The notes below the pieces were generated by a model. It saw only the letters and a program-made list of their open reading frames with translations. It was not told the DNA's origin and made no database searches. A stretch of DNA of 64,000 nucleotides, from assembly GCA_028023455.1 (NCBI GenBank), contig JAQFVV010000258.1:1170501-1234500 (forward strand), written 5' to 3'. A program made the translations under genes and the position numbers. This DNA is from Epiperipatus broadwayi. Its lineage: Eukaryota; Onychophora; Udeonychophora; Euonychophora; Peripatidae. This document shows, piece by piece, positions 12,601 to 26,474 of the stretch (positions are counted from its first letter, which is position 1; each line of letters starts with the position of its first letter).

Positions 12601-15458
12601 ATAGCAAAAATCGGCAAAATATATATAGTCAAGTTATGGTTAACTATAATCCTGAATTTTTTTTATTCCTAATGGATAAGATACAATAAACATAGTTCAA
12701 ATACTACAAACATAACATGATTTTCTCTGTTTATACTTCTTTTAGAAGCAAAATTACTTCTTTATTAAATATTAGTTGTTATTTTTTTTGCTATTTTTTA
12801 CCAAACCCTTTATCAGAATTAAAACTTCTCACTCTGAAAAAAAACTACCTAAAGCTGACAGTATGTAAAAATATGCTTATGAAATGGATACAAATTTTAT
12901 TAAAAATCTGACTTTGTTACTTGCATACAGTTGGAAAACTGAATACAGAATTTTTTTTTTTCCAAGTAAAAAAGATCAGTATGCATGTGATGAAACTCAA
13001 GTTAATTCCAAGAATAGAGATTCCCTTTTTTTAGAATGTATTGCAGTAACTTTATAATTATTTCTTCCTTTGGTCTAATTCTATGAAATACCAGCTGTAT
13101 AAAAATTACATTATGTAGAAACTCAAGATGCCCTTTCTAGAATCATGACTGATCTGTTTGTTTATTATCCTGACAGTTTTCCCACAAATTTTTCATTTAG
13201 CTCTAATGCACTTTCATTTTGGCCCAAAAAATAGATTTTGAATCATCTGTAGCATCCTTTAATTCAGTGCTTTCACTATTTAAAAAAAGACCTACATATA
13301 TATATATATATATTCAAACCAGAGTAGTAAATACTGCACATAGTTAATATAAAATTACATGCAACAAAAGAGTGAGTAACACTAGCCTACAAATATAAAA
13401 GATTGGAGTCAAAATTAATATGGATTAATTAAAGAAAAAAAATGTGCCCCGCACAAACATGCAATCCTATCATTACGGAACAGAATAGAATAATGACCAA
13501 TGATAAAAGAAGCTCACAATAATTGATCTTAATATCAAGCTAAATAATTGAAGAAATATGATTTTTAAAAAAAGGCTGAAAAAAAGAACACAGTGAAAAA
13601 AATATTAAAAAAAAAAACAGTGTGTAGTCTTTGGTGAGGCAGTAGAGGGTATTATGCCATTGCTTATTGGTTATTCTCAGTTAACATCATATATGAAGAC
13701 CATTCCATGGATCTCATCGCTAGTCTTATCCTATCATTGATAACATATTTAATTTTAAAAATTTTAAATGGTATGTTGTATGAACCATGACTTCTCTCAA
13801 ATATTTAATAAAAATTAATATCAGTAACAAATTATAGCATTACTATTTGAGCAAGAGAAATTATAATTGGTTTCAAAAATACAGTAAAAGCAATTCATCT
13901 TTTTAGAAGCCTTTTTTCTTGATTATTTCTAGAAAGAAAAATTGCTTTTTCAAGAAAGTCAAATAAGCATTATAAAGGATCATTTATATATATATATATA
14001 TAATTATGAAATTATGTAATATTTGATTTTATTTACTAGTGCAGATAATATGGAATTTAAACAGTAAGAATTTTTCATCCTAACACAAGTGCTGTACTGT
14101 TTTTTTATAATATCTCATTAATGCGTTAGATTGGCCTATATAATTAGAAAGTAGGTTTAAAGATAAGATGGCAACTCTTATATTTTCAAAAATTTCTATC
14201 CTGTGTCTTAATTTGAGTTTCTTCAATACTCAACAAGACATCATTGAGAAGATATTATTAAAAAAATAGTACAGCAGGTGTGAAGATAAAAAATCTTTAC
14301 TGTTTAAATTATGAAATATATAAATAGTGGGTACTGTAAATATATTAAATTAATTACACCAATGTAATGCTTCAAAGATTTGTTATTGTTCCAATTTATT
14401 GTATAAAACAAATTACATATAACATTACAATATTCTCTTATTCTTCTCTTTCACTTTCTTTGCATATCTTCATATAATCATATATATTGCTTATAACACT
14501 TCTTTCATATACATTTTAATGCAACAAATTTTCTTAAAAACTTGACTGTCCAGCAGTCTTCATCAGAGCTCTATATTCTTCTCTGCTTTAATTAAAATCT
14601 ACAATATCGAACTTCCTTTAACATCAAAGGATGTCTTCATGGGATTGACGGTCTCACATTCAAAATATTTTATCATTGAAGTTTCTTTTACTCTTCTTTT
14701 CAATTCACTTTTTTCATAAAATATAGCCTCTACATAATTGCGTTTTTAAGTGAATGATGGGAAGGTTATTTTGTTTGATGCATATAGGTGGTATGCTTAG
14801 TTCAATTTCACTTGAAAAGATCTATTGTTAACAGATGAAATCATGGTTGTACAAGAATTTTAGTAAAGTTTAGTTTTTTCGGCTAGTATTGTAATGTTAT
14901 ATGAATTTTATTTTATTTATTATCACTAGTATAGTGTTAGACAGTATTTAATTTATTATATATACATATATAGATTTGGAAATGGAACTTCCAAGTGTTG
15001 ACTATATTAAATGCAATGCCTCCTAATATCATAATCAATCTACAAAGCAGAAAAAAAAAAAATCCATATCTAATCACAGTCCGTGCTCTTAAATGAATGC
15101 TTAATTTAGATGAAGATAATTATGAAACTATGAGAGTGAATATCGAATTCACAGACATATTTACATAACTTCAGTCAAACCCATACATTGCATATTTATT
15201 CTCATAATTCTCTTTGTCCATATAAACGTCAATCACAGAAAGAAATGGATTCACTGTTTGTCTGCTTTGAAGATTTACTTACATTTGATAAGTAAAAGGT
15301 GTTGCATTTAATACAACTAGCTCTCGAAAGTTCATTACCCCCAAAATATTAATATGATTTAGACTATATGATGGAATATAATTAAACACTCTTTTGTATT
15401 ATTAGCATTTTAATATATGTACATCAAATCCTAAAGCAAAAGCTTTAAATACTGTAAT
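12601..15458. other. non-coding AT-rich interval
   Basis: Holds (TA)n runs at about 13299-13311 and 13986-14002, a moderately GC-rich unassigned patch at 13620-13740 (open for about 35 codons on the plus strand, no homology recognised) and one copy of the covarying hairpin motif (14541-14570). No gene supported. Confidence 0.5.
14541..14570 (-). ncRNA. covarying hairpin motif, copy 1 (hammerhead-like core)
   Basis: On the minus strand: CTGATGA, then the stem GACTG-CTGGA-CAGTC, then AAG where the other copies have GAAA. This is one of four copies in the window (also about 21890, 32021 and 39112). The 5' box is an exact match to the hammerhead C-U-G-A-N-G-A core. One extra A before the stem and the decayed 3' box argue against activity of this copy. 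See the finding on the motif family. Confidence 0.4.
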
Positions 15459-15638
15459 TTAAACAAGGCAAAACTCTCCATACAGTAGTGCCACCCTGTG
15501 CCAACCAGAGTAATCAATGGATGCCAGAAGGCTTGTGCATAAAATCCCTATCTAGTGCCTACTCATCCAATATCCCCAGACTCGTTTCTGGCTTGGCACA
15601 GGGTGGCACTACTGTATGGAGAGTTTTGCCTTGTTTAA
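15459..15638. mobile_element. palindromic MITE-like element, perfect 46-bp arms, TTAA-flanked
   Basis: The left arm 15459-15504 and right arm 15593-15638 are exact inverted repeats over 46 bp (outer TTAAACAAGGCAAAACTC, inner end ...CCTGTGCCAA). Both outer ends are TTAA, which could be a piggyBac-style TTAA target duplication or simply part of the palindrome. The 88-bp centre (GAGTAATCAATGGATGCC ... ATCCAATATCCCCAGAC) is shared with repeats at 26475, 26925, 43551 and 63590, which are not palindromic in themselves. The absence of any mismatch between the arms suggests recent birth or gene conversion. No coding capacity. Confidence 0.8.
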
Positions 15639-16690
15639 TAACAATTATGTGCTAGTATGAGATAGTGATCATGTGATGTTTAATGGTTTAATACTGTAAT
15701 TTATTGTTATTGTGACCAGTATCTCCTTCTTGTTATTATATATCATATTATATCTCTATAAATTATAACAAAATGTATTTTCAAGATTTAAAGTAAAAAT
15801 ATTCAAAAAGCTTTATAAAATATTTCAAGTTTAAATATATAATTAAATAATATAATTGGTAGATTATAAAACTAATTTAAGCATATATGCCTTTTTCAGA
15901 AGATTAAACACTTTCTTTAACATAAGAAAATCAGCATAAATTTTATATACTTGGTGCAGATGGTTTAGATAGGATTTGAAATGTAGCTATTTAAAAAAAA
16001 AAAATTAAATTTATGTTATTTTCTAATGTAATTGTGATTTTATAGGTAGCATGAGTTCAAACTCAGTAAATAGAAACTTGTAAAGATGTATTAAATAGTT
16101 TAAAGTTATTTTAAAATAAAATAAGTAAGAAAATAATATATTGTTTAAAAGATATGATTAATTTTATTTATTATATTTAATAAGTTACTATAACAATATA
16201 ATGGTTTAATTCTAGCAATAAATATTTTATATGTGTTTAAAATAATTATTTTGTCTAAAATATTATTTAAATAATAAATAATTTAACATCTAATCTAGAA
16301 TGTTCTGAAAGTGTCACATGATTAAAGAAGGTTGTATTAGTGTGTGAGCTTTCAAGGGTTAGAAGAGAAAACTTTGATTTTTAACTTAATAAAATTGGAT
16401 ACATTATATAAAGTTGCAAAATTAGATCTAAAGATAACATTTTAAAAATAATAGTTAAAACTATTACTGTTGGTTAAATATAATTTTTTTTTATAATATT
16501 TTAGGATCATTAAAATATTTAAATTGTTTTAATATAATATTTGGTATTTTTAATTAAAGCACATAATATTTGTAAGTGTTAAATAATTAAATGTAATGTT
16601 TTAAAAATTATGACTCATAGTTTTAAGGCTTAAAATAAAGATGAAATTGATTTAGTTTATATAAATTAGCAAGTTTTTAAAATCAGAATT
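15639..16690. other. non-coding AT-rich interval
   Basis: Nothing recognisable apart from long A/T tracts. Confidence 0.5.
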
Positions 16691-16727
16691 AACCAATGAA
16701 ATCACTTGATTAAATCAATATAAAAGG
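16691..16727 (+). promoter_or_regulatory. candidate pol II promoter (CCAAT + TATA box)
   Basis: ACCAATGAAATCA at about 16691-16703 is followed by TATAAAAGG at 16719-16727, predicting initiation near 16750 (…CTAGACAAAGC). CCAAT about 30 bp upstream of a clean TATA box is a common animal promoter or LTR-U3 arrangement. About 230 bp of AT-rich leader lies between it and the exon-like stretch at 16980. In sequence this AT-rich a TATA box alone would mean little; the CCAAT and the GC-richer exon-like patch downstream are the support. Confidence 0.35.
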
Positions 16728-16979
16728 AGAGGTTCAATCAAGTCTAGACAAAGCAGTATAGTACAGCTTAAATTTATTTGTACAGTTTAGTGTGAAATTT
16801 ATATTTAATATTTTTTTATCTGTCTAATTGTAACAATAGTATTTTTTTTAAATCATTATTATTTTTCTATTTAAAGTTTTAAAAGTATAATTAATAATAA
16901 TTATTTTAAAATAATGATAAAATAAACAGCAGCAGTTCCTATCAGAGGATTTCACTTGAAGCTTAATTTAAAACTACAA

Positions 16980-17077
16980 TGAATTTTATGGATAATGATA
17001 ATAGCCATTTAAGTACTGGAACAATGTGCACCAAATGCAGATGAGGATTCAACAAGAGGACAGGAGGAGACTTCATG
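16980..17077 (+). pseudogene. possible broken A20-type zinc-finger exon (ZFAND5/6-like)
   Basis: An ATG at 16980 reads MNFMDNDNSHLSTGTMCTKC, then a TGA, then GFNKRTGGDFMLCKN. An asparagine-rich start, a Cys-x2-Cys pair, Gly-Phe, a basic Thr-Gly-Gly turn and a final Cys recall the A20 finger at the N-terminus of ZFAND5/6 proteins (C-x-x-G-CGFYGN-x-x-T-x-G-x-C-x-x-CY). The core is broken by a stop and apparent indels, and the C-terminal AN1 finger is absent. A GTAAGAA donor sits at the end of the open stretch. Resemblance is weak and could be coincidental. Confidence 0.22.
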
Positions 17078-18247
17078 TTATGTAAGAACTTTGAATTTTA
17101 TATAACTAATATGCTCATGTGAATGAACATTTATTTTTAATAACATTGTCTTGTTATAATGAATCTAATTTTTCTAGAAAAATTAAGTTAACTAATAGGA
17201 GATGAATATTTATGAAAAATCATTCTCATAATGTTATTAAATTTGGGAAAAGGAAAAGAAAATTTATATTTTGCATTTGAGTAAAAAACTAAGTTAGAGA
17301 TATTTTTTATAATGTGCCAACTGGTTTATTACATGGATATGAATGGAACATCTTATATTTAATTTATCTTTAATGCTTAATTTAGATAAGGTTTACATAT
17401 AAGAATGGTGTGTTTGAAAGGAAAATTGAAGAAAATTACTGTTGACTGTTTTATGCTTTTAAAAAAGATTTATTAATGATAAAATTAATAAACAAACTAG
17501 ATGTTTTGAAATGATTTTTTTTGTCTAAATTAAAGCAACTATAATACATCTGATGTTTTTTTAAGATTTATATTATCATTAACATTTGAATGGTAACACT
17601 GTCATTTTACCTAAAAAAAAAAAATAACTAATTGAAATATACACATTTTTAAGAACAAAAATCTTGAATAATTTTTTTTAAAAAATCTACTTATAGTTAA
17701 TGAAATATGGATATGTACTGAAAATTTTTATATTATATAATATTCTACTAATGTTTTGACCAAGGGAAATGTAAAATATTGTGTTATATTTATCACAATA
17801 TGTAAAATACATAGAAAATATCTTATTTTACATAAGACTGGATCCTTAAATTATTGCTTTATGGAGATATTGCATGCCTGGGTAGATATTCAAAAAAAGA
17901 CTGAAATAAAACATTTTATCTTCCTAGGATGTCCAATATTTTTTTCTAGACTCTGCAGGATTTTAATTTTGTTAGTTATACATTCATTAAATGACACCAG
18001 GAGAGAATAACTTTTGTTTAGTGTTGTCTACCTGTAACTAGGCAATTGAGAAAGAATTTTGAGGAGCATTGAACTTGCAAGTAGAAGAAAAACTTTTTCA
18101 TAACTTTTAAATTTTTCTCTAGAGTTTAGTGTAACACTAACATTTTAAAATGTTTAAAACTAACCTGTTTTATTATAGTATATTTTGTAAATTTAATCTT
18201 AAAATAGATTTTTATTTACATAAAATAAAGAAAAATGGGTTTTTCAG

Positions 18248-18354
18248 AAATTAATTTTCTGGCAGATAATTGATAATTATAATTTGTTTGGAAGAACAGT
18301 TGAGGAAGAAGTGGATCCCTGTTTCATGGTTTTCAATAATTGTTGGAACCATGG
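18248..18354 (+). CDS. orphan exon candidate
   Basis: A 107-nt stretch flanked by GGGTTTTTCAG (pyrimidine tract plus acceptor) and a donor (ATGG|GTAATG). It is open in one frame (KLIFWQIIDNYNLFGRTVEE, then EVDPCFMVFNNCWNH) and visibly richer in G+C than its surroundings. No homologous family is recognised. It lies about 1.5 kb downstream of the promoter-like stretch at 16.7 kb on the same strand. It may be an exon of an unrecognised gene or lncRNA, or chance. Confidence 0.22.
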
Positions 18355-21300
18355 GTAATGTTATTTATTATTTATATTGCATTGTTTGGTAATATTTTTA
18401 ATGATATATTTTAAAATTAGTACTTTATTATTATTATGTACTATATTACTTGAATATTGAATGATTAAATGGACCATTGATATAATTATTATTGTATTTT
18501 ATAAAAAATATAAATGAAAGTGAATGCTTTGAAATATCTGATATTTTAAAATATTTGTTATCATAAATGCTTGAATATAATACATTTTATAACACAGTTA
18601 TTAATGTATTATCATTGTAAATGGTATCTGTTGAGATATAGAGAAATATAGAAATATTGAACTCTAAGTTATATAATGTAACAACAACTTAATAAATGTA
18701 TATCGATGTAGATTGTAATCAAAATCATTTGTGCATGAAAAACTTTTTAAAACTGTCTTGAAATGAATTTTATATCTTTGTTGTTGTTTTTTTAGTAGAC
18801 TGGTTTGATAATTATTTTTGTAATGTGGCTTGTATATTTTAGTATGTTAATAGAGTTATTCAATATGTGAAAGAGATATAGAATAATGGTTGGGAGAGTA
18901 ATTGTTATATAAAATCCTAAGTGTTTAGATATGTTTGAAAGGTTATGTATGAGCTATATTATCACACTTTGAATTTATTAAATATACAGGTAACAAAAGA
19001 TTATATAGAATTTTTCCATGAATAGTTGTGTTCTCTGGTGGTCAATAAAAGCTGTAGTAAGACATGAATTTTTAAGTGCCTGATAAATATGGACCTATTA
19101 TTTTATCACTGTATCCATAATGAAGTTTTTCTTACTTGTTAGAGTTATTATCACTGTATATCACCACTGGAATCACATCATAGAGGATAGTTTTTAAAAG
19201 ATGGTAAAGTAATGGTAAACTGTTTGAAGTTGATAGTTTATGCAAGGCAAAATAAAACATAAAAATAACTTTTATCACAAATGATATTGAGATATTTAAT
19301 GCTTGTCATGATATAAAAATAGGAGAGTAATGATTAATATTCCTACAAATATTATAAGCATTAGAAATCATTAAACTCAAATAGATGCATATTTGAATTG
19401 GATTGAAGTGAAAGTAATGAAAGAATGATTTCATGATGAATACAAAAATATAAAAAATAAAGAAAATTCAAAATATCAAGCAATATAATTTATTAATAGT
19501 ACTTTTTTCAACTTGCTGCAAGGAATTTTAAACAAATTTAAAAAAGAGAAAACCCATGGAATTATATTTTAAGGATTTTTTATAAGTAGTTAATTTACCA
19601 AGAGAAGTATTAATATTTTTCTTTATTTAAACTTACTAGTATAGAATACTTTAACATACTGAAATATTAAGATAATGCTTTGCTGGATTGCTAAGCAGAT
19701 ATTTTAATAATTTAAAATATTTTTACTTTATGTTGAGTTTAGATTGGGGTATTTTAGATCTAAACTTATATTTCCTAATCACATAATAATAAATATATTT
19801 TAAGATAGTATAAATGTAGCAATAATTTTTAGAAATTGGGATGTTTATTGTTATTATTTTCTCATCACAAAACAATAGAATGTTATTGTAAATTAAATCA
19901 AATAATATATTATCATTCTTCTTGTATATTTCTTAGGTAGTTGGAATGAAGGCTATCTTATTTATTTTTATTTACTGGTAAGATTTGTTGTATAAATATT
20001 TTAATGTTCAATAATGCTAATTTTTTCATATTACAGTTTGTAAATTTTTTTTTTTTAATTTTTATAATTTTATTGTAAAATAGTTATAATTTGTTCAAAT
20101 ATAATAAAATTGTTAATGTTTTTAATTACTTTGTTGTTGGAGTTTTAATTTGTCTAAGTGTCATTCTTTGATTCTTCATTCCATATGCATGATCCATAAA
20201 AAATTAATGGTATTAAACATTATTGTTTTACATGTGATTTGTAAAGATTACTTAGAATATTACTATTACTATTACATGATTGAATAATAAAGTATATTAT
20301 TATTATTATTGTAGAAGATATAATCATTGGTGGTAATTTTAAAAATGATCCAACACCAATTTGAGATACCTAATATGGCCACTATATTAAAATATACTAT
20401 ATTTTATAAATACCACATGAACAAAAAAAGATTGTACAATATTTTCTCTAAATCTTATTATTTTATTTATGTTTTTATTGCCAAACCTTAATATTTAAAT
20501 AGTTTTAATGTTAAGAGTCATTAAGTTATCTAGTTGCTTATTGTTATTGTTACTTTTGTAAGGGCAGTTAGATATTATGTAAAATCCCTCATCATATTTA
20601 ACTAGAGTCTTGAATAATTAATTTGTTTTTTTATTGTTAGTCTTAGAAATGAAGCTGAGATTATTTTCAAATAATTGTAAAATTTGTATTAAAAGATGAG
20701 TAAGAATTATCAGTTGATTAAATTTTTCGATTAGTATTTTATTAAAGGAATAGTAATTAATTTATTATTTCTGTAATAAATTTGTAAATCGTAGCTAAGA
20801 TTATCATATATGTGTTTAAAGACATAGTAGTTTTGTTATGTGAATTTAGTGGGGAAATATTCTTATGCCATTGGGAATGTATCTTTAGAGTGATATCCTC
20901 AATGCTTAAGCCATTATACCTTGCTGAACATCTCATGTAAAGAGTTTCATAATTGTACTTATTATTTTAATCGAACCCTATTTTATTATAATAATGAGCT
21001 AGTTATAAATTAAATTTATTAACCAAATGAATGACTTGAGGGTTTTAGTTGGGACCCTAATTATTTGTTGTAAATATAAGTGGTTATATTTAATTTAATA
21101 AGTTTCTTATAGTTAATTATTATAAAATATTGATTTTATTAGATACTATATAAGAGTAGTGTACCTTGAGTTAACATTAATCTTAATTATCTTAATAGTC
21201 ATTGTTTATGTAACTTGACTGTAGTATAGTATAGATATATTTCTTAGTTAGCCGGAAAGTCAATCTGAGTTTCCTTTAGTGAGGGTACAATATATAATTA

Positions 21301-24300
21301 AATATTTAAAAATATTAAGCACTTTTTTTTATTATAAAAACTACTATTGTCAAAGCATTGTGACAGGATTATAAATAGCTGATATATATATATATATTAT
21401 TTATTAATGCATGTAAAAATACATATGTACATTTAAATGCAGAAGTCAATGTTAACTCGATTTTACATGTTTAAGTAACATAAAAATTTACAGACCAACC
21501 AGTTTTCTAATGAGTCATTTTAACATGTAATTGTACAGAATATATTCATTTAAATTATATAACTTTAATAATTGATATCACTAAATGTATGCAAATTTAA
21601 TTCCACTGGAAAATTTATTAAAAAAATAGAATCAAACTCTTACTTGACTAGAACATATAGATGATTATGTATTCCGTGAGTCACATTCAAACAAAACAAA
21701 TAATATTTTACTATTGACATATAAACTTGTGGTAAGATTTATAAAAATTAGTATTGATTGCAATTCCTACTTATCTAAAATATAATTATATGTATGTTTC
21801 CCAAAATGTTTGATCTCTTTCATTATTTTTGTATTACTTAAAAATTATCTTTGTTGCACTTTTTACAAGACTTTTTATTCAATTATATAACAATTTCGAC
21901 TGTCTAACAGCCTTCTTCAGAACTGTTACTTTTATATCTTTCAATTTACATAATCTTACAATTTCTCTTCAAATATGGTGCTGTATTCTCTTTCCCATAA
22001 GTACAACATCTCTTTCATTCTTTTTGCATTGTTTATACTGGTAAATTACCATTAATTAAAAATCCCTGGTTCCAAATTTTTTTGTAAATGGGTAAACTTT
22101 TTGCATTTTAGCAATAAATCTTTTTTGCCTTATTATAAAACCAAACTCTGCTGAAAATCAAAATAAATATTAATTTCACTATCTATAGTTTCTAAGTATT
22201 AACATACTTTCTAAAAATTGTATAAATTTAATTTATTAATAACAATATAACACTTTAAAATACTGGATGTGCTTATATTTATATCAGCATAATTTTTTTA
22301 GATAGCAGTAATTAAAACAATACATCAAAACAATATTTTGTAGTTTTGTTTAGATAGTAGAAGTTTTTGAATTAATGGTCAATTAGTTTTATTAAATAAA
22401 TATCTAAATAAGAAGAAATAAGAATAATAATAGTGGAAACTGTCAGATAACTGAATAAAAATTACTGTGAAAACTGCAAGGAAGTATATTTTTTAGAGAC
22501 ATATGTGCACATTGATTATAAAATATATAATGTTTTATAATTGAGTATATTTCATTTTTCACATTTTTAAATAATGAAAATAAAATCTGCTTTGTATAAA
22601 CTAAGATTTTAGCTAATTTTGAATTATGATCAGCAATTTTAAAAGATTTAGCACAACTGATGACGACTGTCAATTCAAAAGTTGATTATTATAAACAACT
22701 TAATATCCTTATTTCACAACCTGCTCTGCTTCTTAAATGTATGTAAATCCAACTGTTTCTATTATTATTGTAAATAAGTACCAAGTCATACAATAATTGT
22801 TTTATATACATATACCTAACATATAGAAACAAGCTGTCATTGCGTTCAGTTTTGTCTTCCATTTATACAAAATTCATAGAAAGAATGCAAAATATCCAAA
22901 CGAACTATATCTTTCAAAAATGAATCTTAATTGAACTTAAATAATATTAAAAACATGGAAAACATTTTTCATTCTTTAACAACAGAATAATTTTATTCAG
23001 TAATTATTATACCAATTAAATTTGAAAAAATAGAGTGAAATATCTTTCATTTACTAGAAGGTAAATAAATCTTATTAATAACTAATATTTTAATTTCACA
23101 GCATAAATATTATTACTTCATGTAGTATTAGAAATATAATATTTCAAATAATGCTTTATAAAAACGTTTTGAACACTCCATAAATACAAGCACTAAAAGA
23201 AGTAATAAGAAAGAATAATAATTTTTCAACTTTCACCAAAAAAAATTATATATTGGAAAATAAAACAATATTTAAAACAATTATAAAATATTCATCATTT
23301 AATTGTATATTAAATAATGCCATGAATGATTTTAAAAAACTAATATAAGCTTAAATACAATATTCTGAGATTGAACTCTATGTGAACATTATTTTAAAAT
23401 GATGAAAAAATTAAATGCTTGATTTTATTATAGAAGATATTTACTATAAAATCCATTTCTTAAATACAATCTCTGTAAAATTATGATTAAGTTTTCACAA
23501 AGCTACCTGAAAGTAGGAACTTTATAGCTCCAAATTGATTATTTGACCTTGCTTTAATCTTTACACAAATATAAATAAATATCTTTTTGAAATATGTATG
23601 GAGATAAAGAAAAAAAATTATATATTTTAATTAATTTTATTTACAACAATCAAATATTATTTTGCCAAAAAAAAAACTACATTTGGGTACAGTCATCCAT
23701 CAATAGAATGTAATAATGGACAAAGGTATTATTATTATAGATGTTATATAGAGACAATTTGCCCACCTTACTTCAAACACTTTTTAACAAAAAAATTTTT
23801 ATTATATATATACAAACATATTTTTTTGCTAAAAAGTATTTAAAGTAAAGTAAATAAATTGTATTTACATAAAATATTACAGCAAAATAAAGGAAATGGT
23901 AGATTTAACTATATTATGAATTGTTATAATCCAAATGTTCTATTCATTTTTCCGTTCACATGTATATTTTGGCTATAGAAGCATCTCTGCTGATAAAACA
24001 TGAAAGTAATAATCTAAAAATCTTCCCTAATAATTAGACTAAGAATGAAAAAACATTGAAATTCATCTATTAGTTTGTGAGTTACGGCTGTGTAAAATTA
24101 ATTTAGTACAACGCTTATTACTATTGTGCAATTACTATTGTGGGATACACCTACTACATGTGAATTTAAATATATAACTATATACCTCCATCAACTATTT
24201 TGATTTGGTCACCATTTTTTAAGAGAACACATATGAAAAAAATAATGTACCTGATTATTTAATAAAACATTGGAGCCACGATATCACTATATTTTATTTT

Positions 24301-24309
24301 AACCCCCCC
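18355..24309. other. non-coding AT-rich interval
   Basis: T-rich on the plus strand from 18 to 21.3 kb. A weak small-exon-like piece (acceptor near 19935, donor near 19979) and a GC-richer patch at 21240-21285 were seen but cannot be assigned. A (TA)n run lies at about 21382-21397, and one covarying hairpin motif at 21890-21925. Nothing else recognised. Confidence 0.5.
21890..21925 (-). ncRNA. covarying hairpin motif, copy 2
   Basis: Minus strand: GTTCTGAAGA, stem GGCTG-TTAGA-CAGTC, then GAAATTGT, followed some 15 nt later by AATAAAAAGTCTTGT. It is preceded by ATATAAAAG, as in copy 4. The open frame 21829-22044 across it on the plus strand is not a gene. Confidence 0.45.
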
Positions 24310-24445
24310 CCCCATATACATCATGCATAAACATTTTGTTGATAAACTTTTGATTAGATAGAATACATATTGTTTACTAACCTGCAAATATACAGTACTT
24401 TTTAAGATACACAGGTGCTTTTTTATTTGTACAGAATGCATATAT
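24310..24445 (-). repeat. dispersed repeat, copy 1
   Basis: Read on the minus strand this matches 52550-52675 on the plus strand: a shared core AAAAGTAYTGTAYAYTTGCAG, then AAGCAATATGT / AAACAATATGT, then TCTAATCAA. The two conceptual translations are also alike (LKSTVYLQVSKQYVFYLI versus LKSIVHLQFNKQYVFFIL), but no family is recognised. An 11-bp C run lies at 24303-24313. Confidence 0.5.
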
Positions 24446-26474
24446 AGATTATTATAGTATAAATAAAACTTCTAAAAAATTATACAGTATATTTATTATG
24501 AATAAATTGATAAGACATATTTGCATATATTTTACTAAGTGTGTGTTCAATCCTTCATTCACTAAAACAATAAAAATAATTTTAAAAAAACTTAGTGTAT
24601 TGTATTTTTATTTTTTAAAAAAAATAGATAGCAAAATATCTGACTTCCATTGCAATTGGACAAAACTCTACCTTTCTTCATTAACTTTTTTGTAAAACTT
24701 TTAACGTTAAACTTAGAAGATATATTATTATATGAAATACTGTTCATTAAAATTGGAAAAAAATAATAAAAAAAGAAAGAATAAAATGTAAATGCTTTCA
24801 ACATAAACTGAAAAAAATTTAATAAAAAAAATATGATCACATATGACACTCAGAGACAGAAAGATGGTTGCTGGCATATTACAAAATTTATTAACAAATT
24901 ATATTTTTTTAAAACATAATCGCATATAGCATTCGGAAAAGAAAAAATCGCTTTTTGTGCATCGTAAAATATATTAAATTTATAAATTTTAATATTTTTT
25001 TTATTTATTTACATTTTTATTGGATAGTATATAATTAAAGTCACGAATATTAATACAGAGTAGTTCATAGCTTCACTGTACTAAATTTTTCATCAACAAA
25101 TTATTTTTCATTAAAAAAAATTAAATTTAAAATCATAAATAGTTAACAAAATTAATGTTTTTACATATGATACCAGTTTAGATCAAATTGCTGATTTATT
25201 ATCTCGAATGCTAAGTTATCATTTTTCAATATTTTATGGCAGATATACCGTTAACTGTTATTTCTGGTAGTATAGATGATAAAATAAATTGTGTGAAATA
25301 ACTGATAAGTAATTGCAAACTATCACTGATGATGGACAAGTGTCATTATTGTATTCTGATGGCCTTTGCTAACACAATATATGCATCCCAAGTAAGAATT
25401 CATAATAAATTTGAGCCCAGAAATGCCTGCACTGGAATCGATCCAAGAACTTTAACCTCCAGGATCTAACATTCTACCACTGTATATAAACTATAATCAA
25501 AATTGTTTATGCAAATAAAAAAATGAACTTCTATTTACTAAAATTAACCAATAAGAGCAGTATTCATTTTAACCTGAGTAAATATACAAAGAGATCATAT
25601 AATCTAATTGATAAATAGCTTGTATTATTTCTATATATATATATAACAATCAATCCTTAAGCAATCAACAATCTCAGTCTGTAGCTTAAGGGTTGAATTG
25701 TTATCATTTATATTTTTAAACCTATTAAAGCCTTGAGTAATTGGCTTTATTGTCTTATTTCTATATATATATTTTGTATTGTAAATTCTGAAGTAGTCAA
25801 TCATTAACATTCATTTTTCAATTAAATGTTTTGATTTTTTTTTTTTTTTGACTCATTCTAAATTGAAGTTAATTTTAAAGAAAAAATTAAATGCTTGGTT
25901 CATATTCAAGGTCATAACTTCAATCTTGAAATTCACGTCTTTTAACTATTATCTTGTCAATTTTAATAGCTTTAACAATCTAAAAGTTGCCTTATTTTCG
26001 TGTGAGACAATCTCAAACTCGACCTGGGTATGAGATCTGTCTGGTTCTCGCAATAATAAAAGCATTCTTCCGTATATTATTCTCTAATTTTATAAATAGG
26101 CCAAGAGTAAAATAAAACTATAATCTCAAATAATGATAATTTTTAGTAAAAATTGAAGGTATTCTCTGTTAATGCTGAAATGGCTGAAAAAGATCTCGAC
26201 TTGAAAAGATCTCAAAATAAAAAATTGATAGATTTCATTATAATATTGATAAATTCAATTAATTGAACTAAAATATATTTAAAAACTAAATATATGTATA
26301 AATTTACATATTTTAAATTTTAATTTATTTTTATTCAAAAAAAAAAAATTAAAAAAATAAAGAATTCAAATTATTTCTAATAGTTACTGAGCAAATAAGT
26401 TGACAAAATTAAAATATTTTACCAATAAGACACCACATGACACTTGCTTGCATCATGATGTTAGGCAGCAAATT
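24446..26474. other. non-coding AT-rich interval
   Basis: Nothing beyond a tRNA-like SINE piece (25413-25487, minus), a box B-like scrap near 26005-26040 and A/T tracts, including (TA)n at about 25633-25645. No gene supported. Confidence 0.5.
25413..25487 (-). repeat. tRNA-derived SINE head
   Basis: On the minus strand: CAGTGGTAGAATGTTAGATC (box A-like TGGTAGAATG), about 25 nt, then GGATCGATTCCAGTGC (box B, consensus GGTTCGANTCC). Box order and spacing fit a tRNA-derived pol III promoter. The acceptor stem is not intact and no poly-A or target duplication is visible, so it is an old SINE rather than a tRNA gene. Confidence 0.5.

Noticed and set aside
13620-13740. GC-richer patch, open for about 35 codons on plus
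   Set aside because: No family recognised on either strand and no convincing splice borders; could be any old repeat.
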